A program made the translations under genes and the position numbers. A stretch of DNA of 64,000 nt from NCBI RefSeq assembly GCF_046557615.1, contig NZ_JBKIII010000001.1:744001-808000 (forward strand), read 5' to 3'. The notes under the pieces are model-generated. The model saw nothing but the letters and a program-made list of their open reading frames with translations, did no database searches and was not told the origin of the DNA. Source of the stretch: Haloferax sp046557615. Lineage in GTDB: Archaea > Halobacteriota > Halobacteria > Halobacteriales > Haloferacaceae. Of the stretch, positions 34,859-43,361 are shown in pieces (position 1 is the stretch's first letter; every line of letters begins with the position of its first letter).

Positions 34859-35473
34859 TTACTGGCTCGTGTCGCGGAATTTTTCCACGCCGAGATTGTG
34901 TAGTCTCGCCGACGTTTCGGCCACGTCCGCGACGAGGTCTTCGTGGTATTCGACGAGGCGGTCTTGGAGTTCAGGGTACGCGCGCGAGAGGGCCTGAACA
35001 GCCGACAGCGCGGCGTTGAACGACTTGCCAGCATCGACGGCGACGATGGGTGCGCCGGTGGGCATCCCGATGACCGAATCGACCGATTTCTCCTGCACAG
35101 GAACACCAATTACGGGAATTGGATAGGCAATCGACGCGGTCATGTTTGGCAGGTCGGCAGACTTGCCGCCCGCGCCCGCGATGATGACGTCGATACCGCG
35201 GTCGGCGGCGGTGTCACCGTAGGCGTACATGAGGTCCGGCGTCCGGTGCGCAGAGACGACGTAGGTCTCGTAGGTAAACCGCTCGTGCGGTGCTTTTCCG
35301 TACTCCGTTTGCTCGCCGAATCCGAGCATGTCGAGCGCCTCGTGTGCGCCGGACATCACGTCGAGGTCCGAGTCCGACCCCATGATGATACCCACGTCGG
35401 GCGTCGTCTCTGGGTCGCGGTCGTCGTCTGCCTGTGCGTACAGTTCGTCGATGAGGTTCTGTTCAGAGGTCAT
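34859..35473 (-). CDS. purE: 5-(carboxyamino)imidazole ribonucleotide mutase PurE
   Basis: This 204-residue enzyme rearranges N5-CAIR to 4-carboxy-5-aminoimidazole ribonucleotide in purine synthesis. Signature segments are GIIMGSDSDLDVM, VVSAHRTPD and the GAGGKSADLPNMTAS loop. It is about 30 residues longer than bacterial PurE because of acidic terminal extensions. The start overlaps the purK stop by 4 nt. Confidence 0.93.
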   Translation of the reverse strand: MTSEQNLIDELYAQADDDRDPETTPDVGIIMGSDSDLDVMSGAHEALDMLGFGEQTEYGKAPHERFTYETYVVSAHRTPDLMYAYGDTAADRGIDVIIAGAGGKSADLPNMTASIAYPIPVIGVPVQEKSVDSVIGMPTGAPIVAVDAGKSFNAALSAVQALSRAYPELQDRLVEYHEDLVADVAETSARLHNLGVEKFRDTSQ

Positions 35474-36618
35474 TGAAATTCGACTCCATCACGGAGTGTG
35501 CGTGCGCGTTCGAGGAGTGATTCGATGTCGGCGTCATCTTCGCTGACGGCGGTGAGATGACCCATCTTTCGAAGCGGGCGAACCTCGTCCTTGCCGTACC
35601 AGTGGAGCGAGACGCCAGACTCGGACAGTGGCGCATCGAGACCGCCCAAGTGGGCTTCGCGCGACGAATCAACAGTCCCTAAGATGTTCGCCATCACGGT
35701 CGGCGAGCGACGGTCGGTCGCACCGAGCGGCCACCCGAGAACGGCCCGAACGTGCTGTTCGAACTGCGAGGAGAGTGCGCCCTCGATAGTCCAGTGGCCG
35801 GAGTTGTGTGGACGTGGGGCGACTTCGTTGACGAGGACGTCTCCGTCGCTCGTCTCGAAGAGCTCGATACCGAAGACGCCGCGGCCGGGGAGGTGCGAGA
35901 GAACTTCGCGCGCGACACGGTCTGCTTCTTCGGTGACGGCATCCGAGGTTCGGGCGGGAACGATAGTCTCGTAGAGAATCTCGTCTTCGTGGACGTTCTC
36001 GCCGACGGGGAAAGTGCGAATGTCGTCGGTGCCGCGGATACCGATAACGGAGAGTTCGCGCTCGAACTCGACGAAGGATTCGGCCATTGCGGGGCCACCG
36101 ACAGCATCGAGTGCGTCTTCGACTTCGTCGGGGCTGGTGACGGGGACGTTGCCGCGTCCGTCGTAGCCGCCGGTTCGAGCTTTCAGCATGACTGCGCCGA
36201 ATTCGTCGAGGGCGGCGTGGAGGTCGTCGGCCTCGTCCACGCGGTGGAACGGCGGAATCGGAATGCCCGCCTTGCCGAAGGTGTCTTTCTGAATCAGTTT
36301 GTCTTCGATAGTTCGGAGGGCATCGGGCGAGGGATGGACCTGGATGTCTTCTTTCGCTGCGAGTTCGTCGAGGAGGTCCGGGTCCGCGAGTTCGATTTCG
36401 AACGTCAGCGCATCTGCGCGTGCGGCGAGTTCCGCCATCGCATCAGGGTCGTCGAACGCGCCGACGATTTGGTCGGCGACACGGGAAGCAGGACAGTTCG
36501 GTGTCGGGTCGAGGACGACGACATCGACGCCCAGCGGTGAAGCGGCCTCGGCGAGCATCCGCCCGAGTTGGCCCCCGCCGACGACGCCAAGCGTTGGTCC
36601 GGGTACGGTGACGGTCAC
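35470..36618 (-). CDS. purK: 5-(carboxyamino)imidazole ribonucleotide synthase PurK
   Basis: This 382-residue ATP-grasp enzyme carboxylates aminoimidazole ribonucleotide with bicarbonate and ATP, feeding PurE. It begins with the PurK N-terminal motif GVVGGGQLGRMLAEAA. The ATP-grasp elements include MLKARTGGYDGRGN and VNEVAPRPHNSGH. The start is GTG at 36618, supported by a TATA element 27-28 nt upstream. The purK-purE pair is an operon and commits the cell to the two-step AIR carboxylation route. Confidence 0.93.
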   Translation of the reverse strand: MTVTVPGPTLGVVGGGQLGRMLAEAASPLGVDVVVLDPTPNCPASRVADQIVGAFDDPDAMAELAARADALTFEIELADPDLLDELAAKEDIQVHPSPDALRTIEDKLIQKDTFGKAGIPIPPFHRVDEADDLHAALDEFGAVMLKARTGGYDGRGNVPVTSPDEVEDALDAVGGPAMAESFVEFERELSVIGIRGTDDIRTFPVGENVHEDEILYETIVPARTSDAVTEEADRVAREVLSHLPGRGVFGIELFETSDGDVLVNEVAPRPHNSGHWTIEGALSSQFEQHVRAVLGWPLGATDRRSPTVMANILGTVDSSREAHLGGLDAPLSESGVSLHWYGKDEVRPLRKMGHLTAVSEDDADIESLLERARTLRDGVEFQ

Positions 36619-36642
36619 AGTCGCGGGTTCAGTACGTCAGTG

Positions 36643-36649
36643 CATAAAA
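36643..36649 (-). promoter_or_regulatory. TATA element of purK-purE
   Basis: TTTTATG on the minus strand is centred about 28 nt before the GTG at 36618. Confidence 0.6.
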
Positions 36650-36722
36650 CTTGCCGAAAAAGACGCCAAATTGGTCACGAACGTGTATAGAAATCGGGAT
36701 GGGGGAGAAAATCGGGGTGTCG

Positions 36723-38471
36723 TCAGACTGCCGTTTCGTTGGCCGTTTCGAGCGCGTCCGCGTCGATGAACACGACGATATCCTCGCTCCAGAGTTTGAA
36801 CGCGTGCTGGCGGACGACGTAGCCATCGAGTTCGGATTCGAGTTCTTCGCGGTCCCACTCGTAGGCGATGACGACCGGCGCGCCACGGGCGGAGACGTCG
36901 CCGGGTTCAGCCTCTGGCGGCGTGCTGATGTGTTCGACGCCCGCTTTCTCGAAGTACCACGGGAGTGGGAGGCGACTGTGCCACGACGGGCCTCCGAGTG
37001 GGTTCGACTCGTTTGAGACGTAGAAGTGCGTCTCGTCGCTGTTCGGTGGGTGCGTCCCGTAGAGGATGACGTCGGTTCCGTCGTTGTTCGCGGCGATGCG
37101 GTCGATATCGTCGAGTGTCGTCTGGAGGTCGTTTGCGGGTTGTGCCCACTGGAGGACTTCTTTGTCTTCCTCCGTCGAAGCATTCCAGTAATCGGCGTTC
37201 GCGGCCACGACGCCGCCGACAGACGCGAGCAGAACGATGGCCGCGAGTCCGAGTCCGACCGTATCTTTGGTGTCGAACGCGGTCCACGCCGACCGAAAGA
37301 CGTACGCAGCACCGACGGCGGCGGGAATCGCCAGCGGGACGACGGCGTGGACGACGACCCACGGCGCTTGGATGTCGGTCGCAATCGGGTAGCCGAAGAT
37401 GCTCACGATGCCCCAGTAGGTCGCAAAGGTGACCAACCAGCGAATCCGCCCGGCGACGACACCGTATCGGTCCACGATGATACCGAGAAGGGCGAACGCG
37501 ATGAGAACCGGTGCGCCGTAGACGAACGTCTCGAGGAAGTCTTCGAGGTAGGGGAGATAGTCGTGCGACTGGTGGCCGCCGCCGAGCCAACTATCGAGCA
37601 TCTCGGAGAACGCACCTGCCGACCCGGCGTCGATGACGGCCGGAAGTTGCGATGGGTTGCCGATAGCGTTCCAGAGGTCTGGACGCGGCGCGTAGAAGAA
37701 CACGAAGACGACGAAGAACGCCGCAAGACCGCCGAGGATTCCAGCTCCGAGTCTGACTCCGCCTGCCGAGAGACTGCCAGCGCCGTAGTTTCGGACACGT
37801 TCAACGAGTGCCCGCGGCCACTCCGAGAAAACGATGTCGCGGGCAGATTCTCCCGCAGACGTGCGCGCCAAGAGTCGGTGGTCGAGGACGAGCGCCCCCG
37901 CGCCGAGGAAACAGGCGAGGTAGACGATGTAGTTCTCTTTCGTCGCCGCGCCGGTTGCAAACGAGACGCCTGCGGGAATCAGGTAGCCGAGGCGTCCGGT
38001 GTCGTAGGCGCGGACGACGAGTCCCAGCGCGATAAACGAGAAGGCCGCGACGAGTACGTCGTTGCGCATGAAACGCGAGTAGTAGACGAGAAGTGGGTTG
38101 AACGCGAGGAAGAGTGCGAGTGCAACAACTTCGTCACGGCGCAGATGCTTTCGGAAGAGCCAGGCTGAAAGCGGGAGGAGTGCGCCGACGAACGCGACGG
38201 GGAGTCGCGCTGTGAAATCGGTTGCAGGGAGAAGTGCGAACACGTAGTCGTTGACGACGGGCAAGAACGGGCCGTGGATAATCGGCCGATACGCGAATTC
38301 GCCGGTCTCGTGATAGCGGAGAATCCAGTAGCCGACGCGACCTTCGTCCCAGTGGAAGATGCGGCCGCCGAGGTCAACGAGGCGGACGAGGAGGGCGACC
38401 GCCGCCACGCCGAGGAGGGACAGAGCGACAGTAGAGCGGGACACCACCCCACCCTCAGAGTCGGTTTGCAT
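36723..38471 (-). CDS. agl23: Agl23-type membrane protein (flippase-associated/glycosyltransferase 39-like)
   Basis: This 582-residue protein has about 10-12 transmembrane helices. The first extracellular loop contains the acidic motif IFHWDEGRVGYW, placed as in protein mannosyltransferase-like GT-C enzymes, where such acids are catalytic. A soluble C-terminal domain follows (about residues 440-582). The family is annotated as flippase activity-associated protein Agl23 in halophiles, which suggests a role in N-glycan lipid handling. Whether it transfers a sugar is not shown here. It stands alone next to ribH. Confidence 0.8.
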   Translation of the reverse strand: MQTDSEGGVVSRSTVALSLLGVAAVALLVRLVDLGGRIFHWDEGRVGYWILRYHETGEFAYRPIIHGPFLPVVNDYVFALLPATDFTARLPVAFVGALLPLSAWLFRKHLRRDEVVALALFLAFNPLLVYYSRFMRNDVLVAAFSFIALGLVVRAYDTGRLGYLIPAGVSFATGAATKENYIVYLACFLGAGALVLDHRLLARTSAGESARDIVFSEWPRALVERVRNYGAGSLSAGGVRLGAGILGGLAAFFVVFVFFYAPRPDLWNAIGNPSQLPAVIDAGSAGAFSEMLDSWLGGGHQSHDYLPYLEDFLETFVYGAPVLIAFALLGIIVDRYGVVAGRIRWLVTFATYWGIVSIFGYPIATDIQAPWVVVHAVVPLAIPAAVGAAYVFRSAWTAFDTKDTVGLGLAAIVLLASVGGVVAANADYWNASTEEDKEVLQWAQPANDLQTTLDDIDRIAANNDGTDVILYGTHPPNSDETHFYVSNESNPLGGPSWHSRLPLPWYFEKAGVEHISTPPEAEPGDVSARGAPVVIAYEWDREELESELDGYVVRQHAFKLWSEDIVVFIDADALETANETAV

Positions 38472-38521
38472 GCCTCATCATGCCAACTGCGTGAATACAA
38501 CGTTTTTGTTTACAACCACGG

Positions 38522-38555
38522 GATTTTGTCCTATCACTCGCAGGCGGACAAAATC
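38522..38555. promoter_or_regulatory. 10-bp perfect inverted repeat upstream of ribH
   Basis: GATTTTGTCC (38522-38531) and GGACAAAATC (38546-38555) form a perfect inverted repeat with a 14-nt spacer. It ends about 17 nt before the ribH TATA element and lies about 50-85 nt before the divergent agl23 gene. It is a strong candidate operator. Confidence 0.65.
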
Positions 38556-38572
38556 GGCAGGTGTCGGTAGTT

Positions 38573-38579
38573 CTTTTAG
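38573..38579 (+). promoter_or_regulatory. TATA element of ribH
   Basis: CTTTTAG is centred about 25 nt before the ATG at 38601. Confidence 0.5.
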
Positions 38580-38600
38580 CCGCCACGGGTAGGGTCGGCT

Positions 38601-39005
38601 ATGGTCTCTTTGGGACTCGTAGTGGCCCGATTCAACTCGTCGGTCACTGAACAGATGGAAGCGGCGGCCCGCGACGCCGCCAGCGAACGCGACGCGGACG
38701 TGGTCGAGACGATTCACGTCCCGGGTGCGTATGACTCGCCACTCGCCGCTGACCGCCTCGCCCGACGCGACGACATCGACGCCGTCGCAGTCGTCGGCGC
38801 AATCGTCACCGGCGACACCGAACACGACCGCGTGATTGCGGACGCCACCGCAAAATCGCTCACCGAAATCTCGCTCGACCGCGACAAGCCCGTCGTCTTC
38901 GGCGTCTCCGGCCCCGGAATGAGCGGTGCCGAAGCCCGCGAGCGTATCGACAAAGGTGCGGAAGCGGTTTACGCTGCGACCGAGATGGTGGAGGCGTTGG
39001 CATGA
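38601..39005 (+). CDS. ribH: 6,7-dimethyl-8-ribityllumazine synthase
   Basis: This 134-residue enzyme catalyses the penultimate step of riboflavin synthesis, condensing 5-amino-6-ribitylamino-uracil with 3,4-dihydroxybutanone phosphate. Recognisable parts are the N-terminal VVARFNSSVTEQM, the PGAYDSPLAADRL loop and VVGAIVTGDTEHDRV, with histidine in the catalytic position. It is shorter than bacterial enzymes, as is normal for archaea. The aminotransferase gene overlaps its stop by 4 nt. Confidence 0.93.
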   Translation: MVSLGLVVARFNSSVTEQMEAAARDAASERDADVVETIHVPGAYDSPLAADRLARRDDIDAVAVVGAIVTGDTEHDRVIADATAKSLTEISLDRDKPVVFGVSGPGMSGAEARERIDKGAEAVYAATEMVEALA

Positions 39006-40156
39006 ACTTCGACTTTAGCGACCGAGTTGGACGCGTCGAACCGAGCGCGACGCTCGCCATCTCGAACCTCGCAAGCGAACTGGAAGCAGAGGGCGAAGAC
39101 GTCGTTGACCTGTCGGTAGGCGCACCTGACTTCCCGACGCCCGAGAACATCGTACAGGCCGCAAAGGACGCACTCGACGCTGGCCACACGAGCTACACCT
39201 CCTCGAACGGGATTCCGGAACTGAAGGAGGCTATCGCCGCAAAACTCCGCGGTAACGGCGTCGATGCCGAGGCCGACGAGATTATCGTCACGCCCGGCGG
39301 CAAGCAGGCACTCTACGAGACCTTCCAGACGCTCATCGGCGACGGCGACGAAGTCGTCCTCCTCGACCCCGCGTGGGTCTCCTACGAGGCGATGGTCAAA
39401 CTCGCCGGTGGGTCGCTCAAGCGCCTCAGCCTCGCCGAACACGACTTCAAACTCGAACCCGCGCTCGACGAACTCGCCGAGACGGTCTCCGACGAGACGA
39501 AACTGCTCGTCGTCAACACGCCGTCGAACCCGACGGGTGGCGTCTTCTCCGATGCGGCACTCGAAGGCGTTCGTGACCTCGCGGTCGAACACGACTTCGC
39601 AGTCATCTCCGACGAAATCTACGAGCGCATCACCTACGACGGCTTCGAACACACCTCGCTCGGTTCGCTCGACGGCATGGCAGACCGCACGATTACCATC
39701 AACGGCTTCTCGAAGGCCTTCTCCATGACTGGCTGGCGTCTCGGCTACCTCCACGCCCCATCCGACTTCATCGGGCAGGCTGGCAAGCTTCACTCGCACT
39801 CTGTCTCCTGTGCGGTCAACTTCGTCCAGCACGCGGGCGTCGAGGCACTCTCCGAGCGCACCGACGACACCGTCGAAGAGATGCGACAGGCGTTCGAAGA
39901 GCGCCGTGACATGCTCGTTGACCTGCTCGCCGAACACGACGTCGAAGTCGCCGTCCCGAAGGGCGCATTCTACATGATGCTCCCCGTCGATGACGACGAC
40001 CAAGCGTGGTGTGAAGGTGCGATTCAGGACGCGAAAGTCGCAACCGTCCCCGGCAGCGCGTTCAACGCACCGGGCTACGCCCGTATCTCCTACGCCGCCA
40101 GCGAAGAGCGTCTCCGCGAGGCAGTCGAACGCCTCGCCGAACACGACTACATCTAA
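39002..40156 (+). CDS. class I/II PLP-dependent aminotransferase
   Basis: This 384-residue protein is a fold-type I aminotransferase of the aspartate/aromatic family (AspB-like). The PLP lysine is about residue 238 (TINGFSKAFSMTGWRLGY), with the PLP-contacting NTPSNPTGG at about 172-180 and the GGKQALY loop near 99-105. It moves the amino group between amino acids and 2-oxoglutarate or a related acid; the preferred substrate is not evident. It is translationally coupled to ribH, although no link between the two reactions is known. Confidence 0.9.
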   Translation: MNFDFSDRVGRVEPSATLAISNLASELEAEGEDVVDLSVGAPDFPTPENIVQAAKDALDAGHTSYTSSNGIPELKEAIAAKLRGNGVDAEADEIIVTPGGKQALYETFQTLIGDGDEVVLLDPAWVSYEAMVKLAGGSLKRLSLAEHDFKLEPALDELAETVSDETKLLVVNTPSNPTGGVFSDAALEGVRDLAVEHDFAVISDEIYERITYDGFEHTSLGSLDGMADRTITINGFSKAFSMTGWRLGYLHAPSDFIGQAGKLHSHSVSCAVNFVQHAGVEALSERTDDTVEEMRQAFEERRDMLVDLLAEHDVEVAVPKGAFYMMLPVDDDDQAWCEGAIQDAKVATVPGSAFNAPGYARISYAASEERLREAVERLAEHDYI

Positions 40157-40204
40157 ACACCCTCTCTTCGCTCCGTTCTCGATTTCTCTCCGTTCTTTAC
40201 ACGC

Positions 40205-41524
40205 TCAGCCAATCCAGAAGCGGACGCTTCCGTCGCGCCCGGCGGCGACTGTGTAGCTCTTGTTCGCTCCCGCGAGGTTCGTCGTCAACTCGCCACCGAC
40301 GGCGAGCGTCGCGTTCTGTCTCACTCCGTCTTCGACCCGACGTAGAAGTGCGATTTCCGTGCGGTCGCTGGTTGGAAGCGCCAGCACCTCCTGGTTGAAA
40401 CCCGCGAACTTCCCGGCGAGGCCGCCATCGAGGTTCCGACTGCCGAGGACGTGGCTGCTGTAGTCACCTTCGTCGGTTGCAACGAGTTCTAACCTGCCTT
40501 CGGTCGGTCGGTAGAACTCCGCGACACCACCGATGTGTGGCGTTCGAACCGCCGCAATCTCCTGCGTATCGCCCGGGCCGAAGTCCTCGACTGCAATCGG
40601 ATGTCGCCACCGGAACCCGCTTCCGATTGGCGCCCCCGACAGGGTTTCGCCCGTTTCAACGTCGATAGCGACCACGCGAGCGCCGACTTGGGCGTCGCTG
40701 GCGGTGGCGATGGCGTGCGTCGAGTCAGTACGTTCGAGGGACGTGACTATCGGCGCGATACCTTCGAAGACAGTCCCTTCGGGAGGAGAGAGTCGTGAGA
40801 CCGACCAATCGTCCGTGTCGATGACGGCGATACTGCCCGCTTCGAGCGAGTCGCCGAGGACGTCGTGGTCGTACTCAGTTGTCGCATCGGCGAAGACGTA
40901 CAGCGAACGTCCTTTTGCGACGATACGGGCGTCTGGAAGTGCGTCTATCTCGAACGTTCGGCGCTCGTGGGTCTCGTCTTCGGGATTCGGATGGACGGTC
41001 ACGGTCCCCGCTTCGTCAATCGTGACGAGTCGGTCGCCCAGTGGAAATGGATGCGTGTCGGGCGACGATTCGGGGTGAGTGAGGACTCGCGGCGCTTCGG
41101 AAGAGATGACGGGTGGGCCGTCGATGCGGTCGGGACCAATCGAAGCCGATGTGACGTCGCCGTCAGCGGCGGCAAAGAACCCGTGGACGCTCCCATCGTC
41201 GAGGACGACGGCCCACTGTGTATCGGCTTCTGCCGTGCCGAAGTAGGGACGAGTGCCTGCAACCCAGACCGGCGTTCCGGGCACTTCGACATCGACCGGT
41301 TCGACCACATCGAGGTCGCCGCGTCCATCGAGATATCGATTACCGGTCACGTGGGTGTAGGTGTATCCCGCGTCATCCGGTCGCGGAATCTCGCTCTCAG
41401 TGGGCGTTGCAGGCGGGTCACGCCGAAGAAGAGAATCGACACATCCAGCGAGACCGACCGACGCGCCGACGCCAATCCTGCGAAGAAACGACCGTCGTGA
41501 GAAATCGAGACGTGGAGGGCGCAT
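40205..41524 (-). CDS. Tat-exported lipoprotein, probable beta-propeller, function unknown
   Basis: This 439-residue protein has a twin-arginine signal (SRRSFLRRIG) and a lipobox (LAGC near residue 28). The mature part consists of repeating beta-rich segments with acidic turns, suggesting a propeller with integrin/FG-GAP-like units (RYLDGRGDLDVVEP, FGPGDTQEIAAV, RNLDGGLAGKFAG). It is probably bound to the outer face of the membrane. No enzyme motif is seen. The start at 41524 matches the signal peptide. Confidence 0.75.
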   Translation of the reverse strand: MRPPRLDFSRRSFLRRIGVGASVGLAGCVDSLLRRDPPATPTESEIPRPDDAGYTYTHVTGNRYLDGRGDLDVVEPVDVEVPGTPVWVAGTRPYFGTAEADTQWAVVLDDGSVHGFFAAADGDVTSASIGPDRIDGPPVISSEAPRVLTHPESSPDTHPFPLGDRLVTIDEAGTVTVHPNPEDETHERRTFEIDALPDARIVAKGRSLYVFADATTEYDHDVLGDSLEAGSIAVIDTDDWSVSRLSPPEGTVFEGIAPIVTSLERTDSTHAIATASDAQVGARVVAIDVETGETLSGAPIGSGFRWRHPIAVEDFGPGDTQEIAAVRTPHIGGVAEFYRPTEGRLELVATDEGDYSSHVLGSRNLDGGLAGKFAGFNQEVLALPTSDRTEIALLRRVEDGVRQNATLAVGGELTTNLAGANKSYTVAAGRDGSVRFWIG

Positions 41525-41547
41525 AGCCCACCCCACTCAGTGAGCCA

Positions 41548-42693
41548 TCATTTACGTAACGCCTCGACCGGACGCTCGTTGGCGGCCTTCCACGCGGGAT
41601 ACAGTCCCGAGAGGAGACTCGTCGCCACGCCGAAGCCGACGGCGAGGAGGATGTAGAGGATGTTTATCGGTTGGAACGTCGCCAGTGCGTCGTTGAGGAC
41701 GTAGAAGTTGAGCGCCATGCCCGCCGCGAGCGACAGCATCGCGCCGATGACGCCGCCTGCGATTCCTAACAGTCCTGCTTCGGCGAGAATCATCCGAATC
41801 ACGTCGCCGCGTTGGACACCGACCGCGCGAAGCACGCCGATTTCCTGCCGTCGTTCGATGGTACTCATCAGCATCACGTTGAGGATGCTCACACCCGCGA
41901 CGACGAGCGAAATCGACCCGATACCGATGAGGAACGTGTTCAAAATCCCGAAGAACTGGTTGATACTCTCGGTAATCACCGCGAGTTCGAACACCGTCAC
42001 GCGCTGTTCGCGTTCGTTGAGTGCCTCGCGAATAGCGATTGCCGATTCGTTGGCCGCCTGTCCCGAGTCGGCGCTGACGACGACTTCGGAGTAGCCCGGC
42101 CCATCCACGTCGTCGATTGGGACGACGACTGCGTTGTTCGGACTGACGAGCGAGATTCCCTGTTCTTGTTCGAGGACGGCGGCAATGCGGTACGTTCGAC
42201 CCCGAACTTCGATGGTGTTTCCGGCCTCTACGTCGAGCGTTTCGGCGACCGAAGACCCGACGAGTGCGCCTTGGCGAAGGCGGTCGGGGATACGCCCGTC
42301 GCTGGCGGTGTAGAGCGCCCCCGGATTCTCCATCCCCAAGATGCTGACAACCGTCTCTTGTTGCCCGCGGGCGACCACCCCCGTTCCGCGACGGATGGGG
42401 ACGACAGTTCCGTCGTCGACGACGCGACGTATCTCGTCTACGTCGCGCTCGGTGAGTTCTTCGACCCCCTCTTGGAGATTCGGCGAGATGCTGACTTCGT
42501 TGCCGATATCGCCGAGTTGCTCACTCGCACCGGTTCTGAGCGTCGTCCCGAACATGCCGAGCGAGGCGATAGCGAGGACGCCGATGATGATACCGAGGAC
42601 GGCGAGTCCCGAGCGAATGCGGTTCCGCGAGAGGTTGCGCCGAGCCATGAGGATGGCGGGAACGCGACGCGAGAGGTCGTCGAGAAAGCTCAC
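41548..42693 (-). CDS. MacB/FtsX-type ABC transporter permease
   Basis: This 381-residue protein has the MacB-type arrangement: a cytoplasmic start (RRNLSRNRIRSGLAVLGIIIGVLAI), transmembrane helix 1, a large extracytoplasmic domain (about residues 50-245), then three helices (QFFGILNTFLIGIGSISLVVAG onward). This class transduces ATP hydrolysis into movement of its external domain, either to export or to pull on lipoproteins and surface molecules. It overlaps the ATPase gene by 4 nt and forms an operon with the CARDB-like protein at 43362-44813. Confidence 0.9.
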   Translation of the reverse strand: MSFLDDLSRRVPAILMARRNLSRNRIRSGLAVLGIIIGVLAIASLGMFGTTLRTGASEQLGDIGNEVSISPNLQEGVEELTERDVDEIRRVVDDGTVVPIRRGTGVVARGQQETVVSILGMENPGALYTASDGRIPDRLRQGALVGSSVAETLDVEAGNTIEVRGRTYRIAAVLEQEQGISLVSPNNAVVVPIDDVDGPGYSEVVVSADSGQAANESAIAIREALNEREQRVTVFELAVITESINQFFGILNTFLIGIGSISLVVAGVSILNVMLMSTIERRQEIGVLRAVGVQRGDVIRMILAEAGLLGIAGGVIGAMLSLAAGMALNFYVLNDALATFQPINILYILLAVGFGVATSLLSGLYPAWKAANERPVEALRK

Positions 42694-43355
42694 TGTACCC
42701 TCCCGTCGATGAGGTTCACCGTCCGGTCGGCGAACTCCGCGAGTTGCGGGTCGTGCGTCACGGCGATGACCGCCACGTCGTCTTCCTTCCGAATCTCGTC
42801 GAAGAGGTCGAGGACGCTCCGACCCGTCTTGCGGTCGAGATTCCCCGTCGGTTCGTCTGCGAGCAAGATGCGTGGGTTGTTGATGAGCGCACGAGCGATG
42901 GCGACGCGCTGTTTCTGCCCACCCGAGAGTTGGTCGGGCCGGTGGTCGAGTCTGTCACCGAGGCCGACGCGTTCGAGCAACGATTGCGCCCTGTCACGGG
43001 CCTCGGGGTCGTTCCCGAAGAGTGTCGGCACTTCGACGTTTTCGAGTGCGGTCAGCGTCGGAATGAGGTAGAAACTCTGGAAGATGAAGCCGATAAACTG
43101 CTTGCGTTGGACCGTCATCTCTTGGTCCGAGAGGTCGGTCACGTCGTTTCCTTCCAGGAGGACCGTCCCTTCGGTGGGCGTATCGAGTAACCCGAGGACG
43201 TTGAGCATCGTAGACTTCCCGCTTCCGGATGGCCCCATGACGGCGACGAACTCACCGGGGTCGGCGTGGAAGTCCACGTCTCGCAGTGCTTCGACGATTT
43301 CGCCGCCGGTATCGTACCGTTTCCAGACGTTCTGGAGTTCGAGGAGATGCGTCAT
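42690..43355 (-). CDS. MacB/LolD-type ABC transporter ATP-binding protein
   Basis: This 221-residue ATPase matches the compact LolD/MacB ATPase class. It has Walker A (GPSGSGKSTML, about residues 41-51), the signature LSGGQKQRVAIARAL, Walker B (ILLADEPTGNLD) and the H-loop (VTHDPQ). It sits between the CARDB-like gene (6-nt gap) and the permease (4-nt overlap). Confidence 0.92.
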   Translation of the reverse strand: MTHLLELQNVWKRYDTGGEIVEALRDVDFHADPGEFVAVMGPSGSGKSTMLNVLGLLDTPTEGTVLLEGNDVTDLSDQEMTVQRKQFIGFIFQSFYLIPTLTALENVEVPTLFGNDPEARDRAQSLLERVGLGDRLDHRPDQLSGGQKQRVAIARALINNPRILLADEPTGNLDRKTGRSVLDLFDEIRKEDDVAVIAVTHDPQLAEFADRTVNLIDGRVQ

Positions 43356-43361
43356 CAGTGG

